NCBI RefSeq assembly: GCF_002846395.1
Contig: NZ_PJMU01000001.1
Coordinates: forward strand, 1,178,001 to 1,242,000
Length of the DNA stretch: 64,000 nucleotides
From: Pontibacter ramchanderi
GTDB taxonomy: Bacteria; Bacteroidota; Bacteroidia; Cytophagales; Hymenobacteraceae
Direction of reading: 5' to 3'
A model generated the notes under the pieces. The model was not told the origin of the DNA, searched no databases, and saw only the letters and a list, made by a program, of their open reading frames with translations. The position numbers and the translations under genes are program-made. Below are positions 17,334 through 27,094 of this stretch, piece after piece; the first letter of the stretch is position 1, and the number at the start of each line of letters is the position of its first letter.

Positions 17334-20153
17334 CTATTCGTTTACCTTGAGCAGTTTGTGTACCGACTTTTTGCCGCCCTGCTCTACCTGCATGTAGTAC
17401 AGGCCAGCTGGCACCCGCTGCAGCCTTAGCTGCTCCTGGTGGCTTTGCTGGTGCTTGAGAAAACGAACCTGCTGCAAGGATCGACCCGTCATATCCACTA
17501 GCTGCACCTGCACCGGCCCACGGTAATCGCTTTCCAGGTGCAGCAAGGTGGCTTCCTGCAAGGGGTTAGGGTATACGGATACGCCTCGTTCGGCCAGTTC
17601 TTCCTCCGCTGAGAGCACCAGCCCCTGCCAGGGCACTAGACCAGGTTGCGGCGTGGTGAGCTTTTTAGTAGTGTAAATGTGAAACTCGCCTGGCTGCAGT
17701 TCCATGACCTGACCCGGGTCCTCAATCTTGTTTTCGCGACCGGTAAAGTAGTCGTACCAAACACCGGTCGCCGGGAAATTAGTGTTCACCTGCTGCGCCC
17801 GCACGTCAAAATTACCAACTATGAACACATTCATGTCGTCATGGAAGAGGAAGATGCGCTTCACCTGGCCATTTAACTGCAGCTCGAAATCATCGGTTGT
17901 GAAGGCCGGTTCGCTTTGTTTGAGTTTGATCAGTTCCGCGTATACCTGGTACAGTTTCTGGCGGTCCGGCTGCTGCTGGTACTCCCACCGGATCGGCTTT
18001 TGGCCGGTGCGCCCATTCTGATCGATGGACACGTCATAGCCCAGCTCTCCGAACTGCCAGATCATCTTCGGACCCGGTATAGGCAGGAAAAAGGCAGCCG
18101 CCAGTTTAGCACGGTTGAGGGCCGTGGCCAGCGTGCGGGTGTTGTAGCTGCCGTTCCGGTTGCCGTTGGTGAGCACATCGTACAGAATGCGCTCCTCGTC
18201 GTGGCTTTCCATGTAGCCAATCAGGTAGGGTTGCTCCCACTCCCGTACTTTGTAAGAAATCCCTTGTGGGTTGGCCTGTACGCCTTTGGCCAGGTTGCGG
18301 TAGTCGTGGTTGTGGTTGCCCCAGAACAGCATGCCGTAGTTAGCCAGCTCCTTTTCTTCCTGGTTATCGGCAAAGTGCTCCAGTATGACATAGGCCGTTT
18401 CGTCGTAGCTCCTGATTTCGTCGTAAATGCGCTTCCAGGTGGCCACGCGGCTGGCATCGTAGGCGCTCCAGGCATTCACGTTATCACTGGTGTTTTTCTG
18501 AGTGAACCCTTTAGACAGGTCGAAGCGATAGCCGTCTATGTTGTATTCTTCCAGCCAATGGCGGTTCACGCGCTCCACCAGTGCTTTGGTAGCTTCGCTC
18601 TCGTGGTTGAAATCAAAAAACACACTAAAAGGATGCGTGGCCCGCTGGTTGAAGAACGGATTGTCGGTTGCCGGCTGGTTGCCGTCCCAGTACATTTTCA
18701 CATAAGGGTATTCGTAGTCGGCCTGGTTGAGCACAATGTCCAGAATCACGGCGATGCCCATTTCGTGTGCCTTGTCGATGAAAGCCTTCAGGTCGTTTTT
18801 GGTGCCGTAAGCTTTGTCGGGCGCAAAAAAGAAGATCGGGTTATAGCCCCAGGAGTCGTTACCGGAGAACTCCATCACCGGCATCAGCTCAATGGCATTC
18901 ACGCCAAGGCGCTTCAGGTAGGTGAGCGTATCGGCCAGCACCTTGTAGTTGCGGGCCTCGATGAAATCGCGCACATGCAGCTCGTAGATCACCAGGTTCG
19001 CCGGGTCCGGGCGCTCAAAATCCGTCACTTCCCAGGTATAGACAGGCTGGTTTGTCTGCAGGATCGACACGATGCCCTCTGCGCCTGCCGGGTAGGCCTT
19101 CAGGTTAGGGTAGGTACTACCCGGTATGTACTGGTCCATGGCCGGGTCCAGAATCTTTTCGGTGTAGGGGTCGGCCACGGCCAGGGTGCCATCTACCAGG
19201 TACTGATAGGCCACCTCCTGCCCGGCTGGCAGATTGCTCAATTCAATCCAGTAGCGGTTGCCGTCGGGACTGCGCTTCATCAGGTATTCCGGTGAAGTCT
19301 GCCAGTTGTTAAACTCTCCGATGGCGTAAACAAAACGCTTGTGCGGGGCATAGAGGACGAGCACAGCACTGGTGGCGCCGGTATAGTTCACGCCGTCCCG
19401 CATACCAGCCGGAAGCGCTGCCACCACCGGCTGGGGCCTTACCTGAAACGTGAAGCTTTCGGAAGCAGTCTCCTGGCCCAACTTTGCTTCGATGGTAACG
19501 GTGCGCATCATCCCTTGCTGGTTTCCGGCATTGATGTTCGTCTGTATCTCATCGGTGTTGCTGGCACTGTAAACAACGGTGTTGTCCAGCTTCACTGTTA
19601 CATTGGCTTTGGCAGAAACAACAGCCCGCACAGGTATAGCAGTATTGGCCTCCACAAAAAAGTTGCGCTGTTGCGGTTCGCGCAAAGCCACTTGCAGGCT
19701 TGCGTCATACAGCTGAATGATGAAGTCCTCTGTTTGGGCAGTGCCGTTGCCATTTTTGAGCAGCAGGCCCATTTTGTCGATGGTCTGCCCGGCCGGTACG
19801 CCGTAGTAAGTGCGTGGCGTGAGCTTGATCTGCCAGCGGTCGTTGCCGAGTGAGGTCATTTTGCCCGGCGTAAAAGGCTGGTTGAAATTCGTTTGACCGG
19901 CCGGCTGGTACTGAAAGGCATTGCTGTTGCCCACCACGCCCGCACCCGACCACAGGTATACATCGTCCGTTTTGCCCAGCAGTCCGGCCGCCCGGCCGTC
20001 TTTAGCTTGCTTCAGGTCGAAAATGAGTGTAATTTCCTGATCGCCGTTCGGAAATTCAGGTATGGTTTGGACAACTTGTGCCTTTGCCTGCCAGGCTATA
20101 CCTAACAGAAAAACAACGAGCACCAGAAAACGGGAGAAGTAATGGTTTGCCAT
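17334..20153 (-). CDS. GH13 alpha-amylase family enzyme with type IX secretion C-terminal domain
   Basis: About 939 residues from ATG 20153 (MANHYFSRFLVLVVFLLGIAWQ, a signal peptide ending AKAQ). An N-terminal starch-binding or early-set region spans about 25-390, including FVYAIGEFNNW like CBM48. The GH13 barrel shows region II GYRFDLSKGF (nucleophile Asp near 542), region III VILEHFAD (acid Glu) and region IV ESHDEERI. Region I reads DIVLNQ, with Gln where GH13 enzymes normally have His. The end (SVYPNPLQEATLLHL, then GLYYMQVEQGG and KLLKVNE) is a type A T9SS sorting domain, so the enzyme should be secreted or attached at the cell surface. It diverges from the sus-type regulon. Confidence 0.9.
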   Translation of the reverse strand: MANHYFSRFLVLVVFLLGIAWQAKAQVVQTIPEFPNGDQEITLIFDLKQAKDGRAAGLLGKTDDVYLWSGAGVVGNSNAFQYQPAGQTNFNQPFTPGKMTSLGNDRWQIKLTPRTYYGVPAGQTIDKMGLLLKNGNGTAQTEDFIIQLYDASLQVALREPQQRNFFVEANTAIPVRAVVSAKANVTVKLDNTVVYSASNTDEIQTNINAGNQQGMMRTVTIEAKLGQETASESFTFQVRPQPVVAALPAGMRDGVNYTGATSAVLVLYAPHKRFVYAIGEFNNWQTSPEYLMKRSPDGNRYWIELSNLPAGQEVAYQYLVDGTLAVADPYTEKILDPAMDQYIPGSTYPNLKAYPAGAEGIVSILQTNQPVYTWEVTDFERPDPANLVIYELHVRDFIEARNYKVLADTLTYLKRLGVNAIELMPVMEFSGNDSWGYNPIFFFAPDKAYGTKNDLKAFIDKAHEMGIAVILDIVLNQADYEYPYVKMYWDGNQPATDNPFFNQRATHPFSVFFDFNHESEATKALVERVNRHWLEEYNIDGYRFDLSKGFTQKNTSDNVNAWSAYDASRVATWKRIYDEIRSYDETAYVILEHFADNQEEKELANYGMLFWGNHNHDYRNLAKGVQANPQGISYKVREWEQPYLIGYMESHDEERILYDVLTNGNRNGSYNTRTLATALNRAKLAAAFFLPIPGPKMIWQFGELGYDVSIDQNGRTGQKPIRWEYQQQPDRQKLYQVYAELIKLKQSEPAFTTDDFELQLNGQVKRIFLFHDDMNVFIVGNFDVRAQQVNTNFPATGVWYDYFTGRENKIEDPGQVMELQPGEFHIYTTKKLTTPQPGLVPWQGLVLSAEEELAERGVSVYPNPLQEATLLHLESDYRGPVQVQLVDMTGRSLQQVRFLKHQQSHQEQLRLQRVPAGLYYMQVEQGGKKSVHKLLKVNE

Positions 20154-20369
20154 AAAGGAACAGGGTAAGTGGTAGGGATTTAACTTGCTGGCCGAAAACA
20201 CAAAGCAATGGGTACAGGTTATACCTTGGGATGAAAACCTGGCTCCGGCACCGCCTTACATGTTATAACACCAGATATGATTGCATATTTTTCAGTGCCT
20301 AAAGGTATGATTTCAAATTAAATTCTAATATAATTGTTGTACTCCGTTTCTAAAACGGTGCAATCGCGC

Positions 20370-20933
20370 ATGGACGAGCAGGAAATTTGGGGCAGGTTTA
20401 AAGCAGGAAGCGAGGATGACTTTTCGCTGCTGTACCATCATTTTGCTCCCATGATGCTGCGCTACGGCAACCGGATCACACCCGACAAAGAGCTTATACG
20501 CGATTGTTTGCAGCAGGTGTTCTTTTCGCTCTGGAAAGGTCGCGCCACGGTCGGCACCCCTACCAACGTGCAGCACTACCTGCTCAAAGCCATCCGGAAC
20601 GAGATCATCAAACGAGGCAACCGCGACAAAGTGCACGAGGAGCTGCCCGAAGATTACCACTCCGAACTCGAGGATTCGCACGAACAGACCCTGATTCAGC
20701 TGCAGACGGCCGAACTGACCCGCCAGCGAATCGCACACCTCCTCTCGCAGCTTCCGGCACGGCAACGGGAGGTTATTTTCCTGAAATACTACGCCAATCT
20801 CAAATACGACGAGATCGCCGCCATCATGGACATCGGCCAGGACTCTGTTTACAAAACCACTTACAAGGCCATTGCACGTTTGCAGCAGTTGCTCCACAAC
20901 AGCACCCTCCTCCTATTGGCCCTTTTCTTTTAG
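20370..20933 (+). CDS. ECF RNA polymerase sigma-70 factor
   Basis: About 187 residues from ATG 20370 (MDEQEIWGRFKAGSEDDF); the frame opens earlier at 20334. Sigma region 2 is at about 25-90 (LRYGNRITPDKELIRDCLQQVFFSLW), and region 4 at about 125-180 (LPARQREVIFLKYYANLKYDEIAAIM, helix-turn-helix). The C-terminal end is a run of Leu/Ala/Phe. It belongs to the Bacteroidetes ECF group that pairs with FecR anti-sigma factors. The FecR gene and an STN-bearing SusC gene follow directly, so it should direct transcription of the alpha-glucan locus on ligand binding. Confidence 0.92.
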   Translation: MDEQEIWGRFKAGSEDDFSLLYHHFAPMMLRYGNRITPDKELIRDCLQQVFFSLWKGRATVGTPTNVQHYLLKAIRNEIIKRGNRDKVHEELPEDYHSELEDSHEQTLIQLQTAELTRQRIAHLLSQLPARQREVIFLKYYANLKYDEIAAIMDIGQDSVYKTTYKAIARLQQLLHNSTLLLLALFF

Positions 20934-21066
20934 CAGCTATCTATCCAGCTTGCTTTCAAGCATTTACAAATCATGTAATTTTTTTTCTAAAACAAGGGAT
21001 AATTTTTGAAGGATCGGGCTCTTGTATATAGCGTGTGCCTATACGCTGAAACCGCAACCCATAGTG

Positions 21067-22110
21067 ATGCCCGACATGAACCACGAAACAGCCACTGCAA
21101 CCGAACTGGCAGCCGACCATGACTTTATACAATGGATCAAATATCCTACGCAGGAAAGCACCCTGTACTGGACCCAGTTTGCAGCGCAGCATCCTGACAA
21201 GGCTCCCCAGTTGGCGGAGGCGCGTCGGCTGGTGTTGCTGCTATCGCAGGAGCAGGCCGAGGACCGTAGTTGCGACGAAGATGCCGCACTGGTTTGGGCG
21301 CACCTGCAGGATGCGGTACGGCAGGACCGGGAGCGCGGCGCAGCGGGCGGACCGGTATTTGCGCTTTGGGGCTACTCCCGCAAAACCTGGTTGTCTGCCG
21401 CAGCGGTCATCCTGGTTCTGCTCGCTTCAGTAGCCCTGCTCTTCAACCTCAATAACTCAAAACCAGTCACTTACGCCACTGCATTCGGAGAGAAGCGCAT
21501 TATCCAACTTCCTGACAATTCCGTAGTAGTACTTAACGCCAATTCCAGTATAACTATTCCTGAAAAGTGGAATACTGACGCGCCCCGAAGTGTGCAATTG
21601 CAGGGAGAGGCTTTCTTTACGGTAACACAGCAGGCTAACGGACAGCAGTTTATCGTGAGGACCAGCAAAGGCACTGAAATAAACGTACTGGGAACGGAAT
21701 TTAACGTATACGACCGCGGCCTGGAAGACCGGGTAGTGCTGGCGAGTGGCAAAGTAAGGCTGAGCACCATCCAGAACGGTGAGACCAGGCAGATGGAGAT
21801 GCAGCCCGGCGACCTTATAACAGTATCTGCAGCAAACGGCCTTAGCCACCGGCGCGTAGACCCGAGCCTTTACACGTCCTGGCAGCACAACCAGGTCTAT
21901 TTTGACAATTATACGCTCCGTGAGGTGGGTTCGCTGATCGAGGAGCAATACGGCTACAAGGTAGAATTCAGTGGCTCGGAGCTATCCGGCCAGCGCATTA
22001 CCGCCTTCCTGGAAGTAAAACGCCCGGAGGACATCCTGAATACGCTGGCAGAGACCTTTGATCTGAAAATTACTCAACAAGAAAACACTATTAACATAAG
22101 CTCACTATAA
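21067..22110 (+). CDS. FecR family anti-sigma factor / sigma regulator
   Basis: About 347 residues. Starts at 21067 or 21076 are both possible; the frame opens at 21022, in the leader. The N-terminal cytoplasmic region contains DFIQWIKYP, usual for FecR in Bacteroidetes. One membrane segment is at about residues 113-135 (TWLSAAAVILVLLASVALLF). The periplasmic FecR domain follows (KRIIQLPDNSVVVLNANSSI, GEAFFTV, GTEFNVY). The last 75 residues form a secretin/STN-like DUF4974 domain (LREVGSLIEEQYGYKVEFSG). Known role: it relays occupancy of the STN-carrying receptor to the sigma factor encoded upstream. Confidence 0.93.
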   Translation: MPDMNHETATATELAADHDFIQWIKYPTQESTLYWTQFAAQHPDKAPQLAEARRLVLLLSQEQAEDRSCDEDAALVWAHLQDAVRQDRERGAAGGPVFALWGYSRKTWLSAAAVILVLLASVALLFNLNNSKPVTYATAFGEKRIIQLPDNSVVVLNANSSITIPEKWNTDAPRSVQLQGEAFFTVTQQANGQQFIVRTSKGTEINVLGTEFNVYDRGLEDRVVLASGKVRLSTIQNGETRQMEMQPGDLITVSAANGLSHRRVDPSLYTSWQHNQVYFDNYTLREVGSLIEEQYGYKVEFSGSELSGQRITAFLEVKRPEDILNTLAETFDLKITQQENTINISSL

Positions 22111-22126
22111 ATTAACCTCTTATTCT

Positions 22127-25100
22127 ATGTCAAATAAATCTACTAAGAGACTAGGTTCCCTTGGCTTGGCAGTAGCCCTGTGCTGCTTTCAGGTACCGGG
22201 CACCGCTCAGGGGTATCCGGGCCCGGGTCCGAACCTTGCAGTGAACCACACCTCCGGACAGGCCCTGACGGCGAAGTCGCTCAAGGATTTGCTCAACGAT
22301 CTCAAAAACACACACGGCATACAGTTCTCGTACCAGGCCAGTCTGGCCGATGACCTGCAACTGATTGTGCAGGAGCCGAAAAGCGGTGTGCAGAATGTGG
22401 ATGAATTCCTGGGCACCACGCTGGCCAGCAATAACCTCGCTTACAAAAAAGTGCGGGGAGTATACATTATTTCGAAAGCCGCCCAGCCCGCTCCTGCCAC
22501 AACTACCGCCGCTGCTATACCCAGCCCATCTGCCAAAGTACGGCAGGACCAGGCCGTGAGCGGACGTGTAACAGATGAAAACGGAAGCGCCCTGCCCGGC
22601 GTGACAGTTGTACTGAAAGGCACCACACGCGGCACAGCCACCAATGCCAATGGCGAGTTTACACTGCCTGCGCCAGCCGAGGGCGGTACCTTGGTTTTCT
22701 CTTACATCGGTTATGCTACCCAGGAGGTTGTGATCGGTGGCCAGACGAACATTTCCATAACCATGCGCACTGATGCCCGCGCACTGCAGGAAGTAGTGGT
22801 GGTAGGCTATGGTACCCAGGAGCGAAAAGACGTGACAGGTGCTGTTACCACCATCTCAGAAGAAGATTTCCAGGATGGACAGGTAACCACTGCCGAACAG
22901 CTCATTACTGGTAAGGTAGCCGGTGTGCAGATCACCTCAAACGGTGGGGCGCCTGGTGCGGGTAGCCGTATCCGTATACGTGGTGGCGCCTCCCTGAACG
23001 CCAGCAACGACCCGCTCATCGTAATCGACGGTGTGCCCATCGACAACCAGACCATTGCCGGTTCTGCCAATCCGCTAAACTTCATCAACCCGGATGACAT
23101 CGCTTCGATGAACATCCTGAAAGACGCTTCTGCGACAGCCATCTACGGCTCACGTGCCTCCAACGGTGTGATCATCATTACAACCAAAAGAGGCCAGACT
23201 GGTCAGAAAACACGCGTTAACTTCAGCACCCTGCACTCCCTCTCCACCAACACCAAGCAGGTGGACGTGATGGACGCCGATGAGTTCAGGAGAACAGTAA
23301 TAGCTCGTGGCAACCAGGAGCAGATCAACCTGTTGGGCACTGAAAATACCAACTGGCAGGATCAGATTTACCGCAACGCCTACACCACCGATAACAACGT
23401 GAGTGTGAGTGGTGCAGTGAAGGAACTGCCTTACCGTGTGTCGCTAGGTTACCTCAACCAGGACGGTGTGCTCAAGACCTCTAGCTTTGAGCGCGTAACA
23501 GGTAGTATCAAACTGACCCCTACTTTCCTGGACAACCACCTGAGCGTGGATGTGAACTGGAAAGGTGCCCTGACCAACAGCCGCTTTGCGGAGGAGGGTG
23601 CCATAGGCGCCGCCGTTGGCTTCGACCCGACGCAGCCGGTTTATTCCGAGAACAATTTCGGAGGCTATTTCGAGTGGCTCGACCCAACAGACAGAAGACC
23701 GATCACGATTGCCACCCGCAACCCGCTTAGTATGCTGGAGCAGCGTCGCAATGAGGGCGAGGCCCGTCGTAGCATTGGCAACATACAGCTCGACTACAAA
23801 TTCCACTTCCTGCCGGAGCTGCGTGCTAACCTGAACGTGGGCTACGACAAGTCTGACAGCGAGGGCAATAACAATGCGCCTGTTACACTGGCATCGGAGT
23901 CGTTTGAGGGTGGTTCCTTCCAGCGTTTTGAGGAGAAGCGCACGAACAAACTGCTCGATTACTACATGAACTATACCAACGATTTCGAGGGCCTCCGCAG
24001 CCGGATCGACGTGACCGGTGGTTATTCATACCAGGACTGGGTAACAGAGCGCCCGGCCTTCCCGCTGTTGAGAGAAAACGGTGATGTGCGCAGAGCTGCC
24101 GCCCCTTTCCCATTCAAAACACAGAATACGCTGGTATCTTTCTTCGGACGCGTGAACTATGCGCTGATGGATCGTTATATTTTAACCGCCACTGTGCGCC
24201 GCGACGGTTCTTCCCGCTTCAGAGACGGGCAGAAATGGGGCACTTTCCCATCCCTGGCTTTTGCCTGGAGAATCAACGAGGAGGCTTTTCTGCGTGACAA
24301 CCCGGTTGTGTCGGACCTGAAACTGCGTGTTGGCTACGGTGTGACCGGTCAGCAGGACGTGGGCAACGACTTCCCATACCTGGCCCGCTATACCTCCAGC
24401 GACAGTGCCGCCATGTACCAGATCGGCAACCAATACTATCTGCTGCTTCGCCCGGAAGGATATGATGCGAATCTGAAGTGGGAGGAAACAAAGACCTGGA
24501 ACGCGGGTATTGACTTTGGTTTCCTGAATAACCGCCTGTACGGTAGCCTCGACGCCTTCCAGCGTAACACAAAAGACCTGCTGAGCGTGGTGCCGGTACC
24601 TGCCGGCACGAACCTGACCAACCTGTTGCTCACCAACGTTGGAAGCATCGAAAGCAAGGGTCTGGAGGCTGTGTTGAATTATGTGGTTGTTGACCGGGAG
24701 AATTTCACCTGGTCTGTCGGCATCAACGGCTCGGTGATCCGCAACAAGATCACTAAACTGAACACAGTGGATGAAGACAACTCGGTAGGTGTACCGACTG
24801 GCGGTATTGCCGGCGCCACGGGCCGTAACATACAGGTGCACACAGTGGGCTACGCTCCGAACACCTTCTATGTGTACAAGCAGGTATATGGCCAGGATGG
24901 CCGCCCAATTGAAGGCCTGTATGCTGACCTGAACCAGGACGGCATCATCAACGAGCAGGACAAATACCGCTACAAAAACCCGAATGCACGCCTTTTCTCA
25001 GGCTTCAACACACAGCTGAACTACAATAACTGGTCGCTGGGACTGTTGATGCGCGGCAACTTCAACAACTACGTGTACAACAACGTGCATTCCAACACAG

Positions 25101-25423
25101 GCGCTTACGAAGTAACCTCTGTGAGCAACTGGCTGTCCAACATGTCGCGCAACGTGAACGAGACGGGCTTCAACATCCGCCAGTACGAGTCGGACTACTA
25201 CATTGAGAATGCCTCTTTTGTGCGCATGGAAAACATCAGCCTGGGCTACAACTTTGGCAGGATCATGAACGATCGTGCGGCCCTGCGCCTGAACGCCAAC
25301 ATTCAGAATGCCTTTGTAATCACCGACTACAAAGGCCTGGACCCAGAGATCGCAAGTGGTATCGACAACAATTTCTATCCAAGACCGCGTGTATTCAGCC
25401 TTGGCCTGAACCTTGAACTTTAA
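22127..25423 (+). CDS. SusC/RagA-type TonB-linked receptor with STN signalling domain
   Basis: 1098-residue outer-membrane transporter. After a signal peptide (AVALCCFQVPGTAQG) comes an STN domain at about 45-115 (LKDLLNDLKNTHGIQFSYQA), which contacts FecR. A carboxypeptidase-regulatory-like domain is at about 143-215 (VSGRVTDENGSALPGVTVVL). The SusC plug begins with EVVVVGYGTQERKDVTGAV and contains IRIRGGASL and ATAIYGSRASNGVIIITTKR. The beta-barrel ends VFSLGLNLEL. It lies 16 bp after fecR and 13 bp before susD, clearly one operon. Substrate inferred as malto-oligosaccharides from neighbouring GH13, SusE and epimerase genes. Confidence 0.95.
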   Translation: MSNKSTKRLGSLGLAVALCCFQVPGTAQGYPGPGPNLAVNHTSGQALTAKSLKDLLNDLKNTHGIQFSYQASLADDLQLIVQEPKSGVQNVDEFLGTTLASNNLAYKKVRGVYIISKAAQPAPATTTAAAIPSPSAKVRQDQAVSGRVTDENGSALPGVTVVLKGTTRGTATNANGEFTLPAPAEGGTLVFSYIGYATQEVVIGGQTNISITMRTDARALQEVVVVGYGTQERKDVTGAVTTISEEDFQDGQVTTAEQLITGKVAGVQITSNGGAPGAGSRIRIRGGASLNASNDPLIVIDGVPIDNQTIAGSANPLNFINPDDIASMNILKDASATAIYGSRASNGVIIITTKRGQTGQKTRVNFSTLHSLSTNTKQVDVMDADEFRRTVIARGNQEQINLLGTENTNWQDQIYRNAYTTDNNVSVSGAVKELPYRVSLGYLNQDGVLKTSSFERVTGSIKLTPTFLDNHLSVDVNWKGALTNSRFAEEGAIGAAVGFDPTQPVYSENNFGGYFEWLDPTDRRPITIATRNPLSMLEQRRNEGEARRSIGNIQLDYKFHFLPELRANLNVGYDKSDSEGNNNAPVTLASESFEGGSFQRFEEKRTNKLLDYYMNYTNDFEGLRSRIDVTGGYSYQDWVTERPAFPLLRENGDVRRAAAPFPFKTQNTLVSFFGRVNYALMDRYILTATVRRDGSSRFRDGQKWGTFPSLAFAWRINEEAFLRDNPVVSDLKLRVGYGVTGQQDVGNDFPYLARYTSSDSAAMYQIGNQYYLLLRPEGYDANLKWEETKTWNAGIDFGFLNNRLYGSLDAFQRNTKDLLSVVPVPAGTNLTNLLLTNVGSIESKGLEAVLNYVVVDRENFTWSVGINGSVIRNKITKLNTVDEDNSVGVPTGGIAGATGRNIQVHTVGYAPNTFYVYKQVYGQDGRPIEGLYADLNQDGIINEQDKYRYKNPNARLFSGFNTQLNYNNWSLGLLMRGNFNNYVYNNVHSNTGAYEVTSVSNWLSNMSRNVNETGFNIRQYESDYYIENASFVRMENISLGYNFGRIMNDRAALRLNANIQNAFVITDYKGLDPEIASGIDNNFYPRPRVFSLGLNLEL

Positions 25424-25436
25424 TTAGCGCAACATC

Positions 25437-27026
25437 ATGACATCAAGATATCTTAAAACCATACTCTGTGCAGGGCTAATGGCCGTGGCTGCTACCTCCT
25501 GCGTCAACGACCTCGACAGAGAGCCTTTTTATGAGGCTACTTCGGCAAGCGTTTACCGCGATTTTGCCAATTACAAACCTATTCTGGCTAAACTGTATGC
25601 TGGTTTTGCCCTGACAGGCCAGCAAGGCCCTGCCGGACGCCCTGACGTGGGCGGTATCGACGAAGGTGCCTCCAACTATGTGCGCACCTACTGGATGCTG
25701 CAGCAGGTGCCGACCGACGAGGCGGTAATCGCCTGGAACGACCCGGGCCTGCCGGCCCTCAATACCCTGACCTGGTCATCGAACAACGACGTGACCACGG
25801 CCATGTATTACCGCATTTTTTACCAGATCACGCTGGCAAACGAGTTTATCCGGGAGATGGAAGATGCCAAGCTGGATGAGCGCGGCATTACAGGCGCTAA
25901 CCTAGAGGAGGCTAAAAAATTCCGTGCGGAAGCCCGCTTTCTGCGCGCCCTCAGCTACTGGCATGCCTTGGATCTGTACGGAAGCGTACCGTTTGTGACC
26001 GAGGCAGATTTGATCGGCAAGTTCTTTCCGGAGCAGGCCTCCAGAGCAGAGCTTTTCGCTTACGTAGAGTCTGAGCTGCTGGCCATTGAGAACGAGCTGG
26101 CAGGCGCCCGCCAGAATGAATATGGCCGTGCCGATCAGGCCGCTGCCTGGACACTGCTGACCAAATTATACCTGAACGCTCAGGTATACACCAATCAGGA
26201 AAAGTATACAGAGGCCATTACGTATGCCTCCAAGGTAATCAACGCTGGCTATACCCTGGAAGCAGATTACGACCACTTGTTCATGACGACGAACCATACC
26301 TCGAACGAGATCATTTTCCCGATCGCTTTCGACGGTCTGCGCACACAGTCTTATGGGGGTACGACCTTCCTGACGCACGCCGCCGTGGGGGGTAACATGT
26401 CTGCCACGGCCTTTGGTATCGACTCAGGCTGGGGAGGTATACGCTCCACTCCTTCTGTGTATAACCTGTTCTCCAGCACGGCGCTCACTAGCGACGACCG
26501 TGCCAACTTCCATACAAGTGGTCAGGAGAAAGAGATCAACACGATTGCCACCTTTACGGATGGTTACCCGATCACGAAGTGGCGCAATACCAACCCTGCC
26601 GGTCAGGCTGGTTCCAACCCTACTTTTGTGGACACCGACTTTCCGATGTTCCGACTGGCGGATGTATACCTGATGTATGCAGAGGCTGTGTTGCGTAATG
26701 GTTCTGGCGGCGATCGCTCCTTGGCGCTACAGTACGTGAATGCTCTCCGTACGCGTGCCTACAATGGCAGCACGGCAGGTAACATTGCAGCCAACCAGCT
26801 GACGCTTGATTTTATACTGGATGAGCGTTCCCGCGAACTGAACTGGGAAGCACACCGCCGTACCGATCTGATCCGCTTTAACCGCTTTACAGGAGACAGC
26901 TACCTGTGGGCTTGGAAAGGCGGCATGATGGAAGGCACCAGCGTAGCTGACTTCCGTAGGCTGTATCCGATTCCGGCCAACGACCTGGTGGCAAACCCTA
27001 ACCTGACACCAACGCCAGGTTATTAA
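25437..27026 (+). CDS. RagB/SusD family nutrient-binding lipoprotein
   Basis: 529-residue surface lipoprotein (AVAATSCVNDLDRE, lipobox Cys at about 22) that forms the lid of the SusC transporter. TPR-like helices typical of SusD are visible: EEAKKFRAEARFLRALSYWHA, and DQAAAWTLLTKLYLNAQVY. The C-terminal RagB signature is FILDERSRELNWEAHRRTDL with IRFNRFTGD. It ends LYPIPANDLVANPNLTPTPGY, a normal SusD ending. It follows the SusC gene with a 13-bp gap. Confidence 0.95.
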   Translation: MTSRYLKTILCAGLMAVAATSCVNDLDREPFYEATSASVYRDFANYKPILAKLYAGFALTGQQGPAGRPDVGGIDEGASNYVRTYWMLQQVPTDEAVIAWNDPGLPALNTLTWSSNNDVTTAMYYRIFYQITLANEFIREMEDAKLDERGITGANLEEAKKFRAEARFLRALSYWHALDLYGSVPFVTEADLIGKFFPEQASRAELFAYVESELLAIENELAGARQNEYGRADQAAAWTLLTKLYLNAQVYTNQEKYTEAITYASKVINAGYTLEADYDHLFMTTNHTSNEIIFPIAFDGLRTQSYGGTTFLTHAAVGGNMSATAFGIDSGWGGIRSTPSVYNLFSSTALTSDDRANFHTSGQEKEINTIATFTDGYPITKWRNTNPAGQAGSNPTFVDTDFPMFRLADVYLMYAEAVLRNGSGGDRSLALQYVNALRTRAYNGSTAGNIAANQLTLDFILDERSRELNWEAHRRTDLIRFNRFTGDSYLWAWKGGMMEGTSVADFRRLYPIPANDLVANPNLTPTPGY

Positions 27027-27094
27027 TTGATGAGCGGTGGCGGCAGGTGCCATACCTGTCGCTGCCTTTTCCAACTGTTTAAAAATCGTTTTTT

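Noticed and set aside
17916-19295. A 459-codon plus-strand frame opposite the GH13 gene
   Set aside because: The minus strand codes for the clear GH13 catalytic motifs; the opposite frame shows only His/Val-rich antisense composition.
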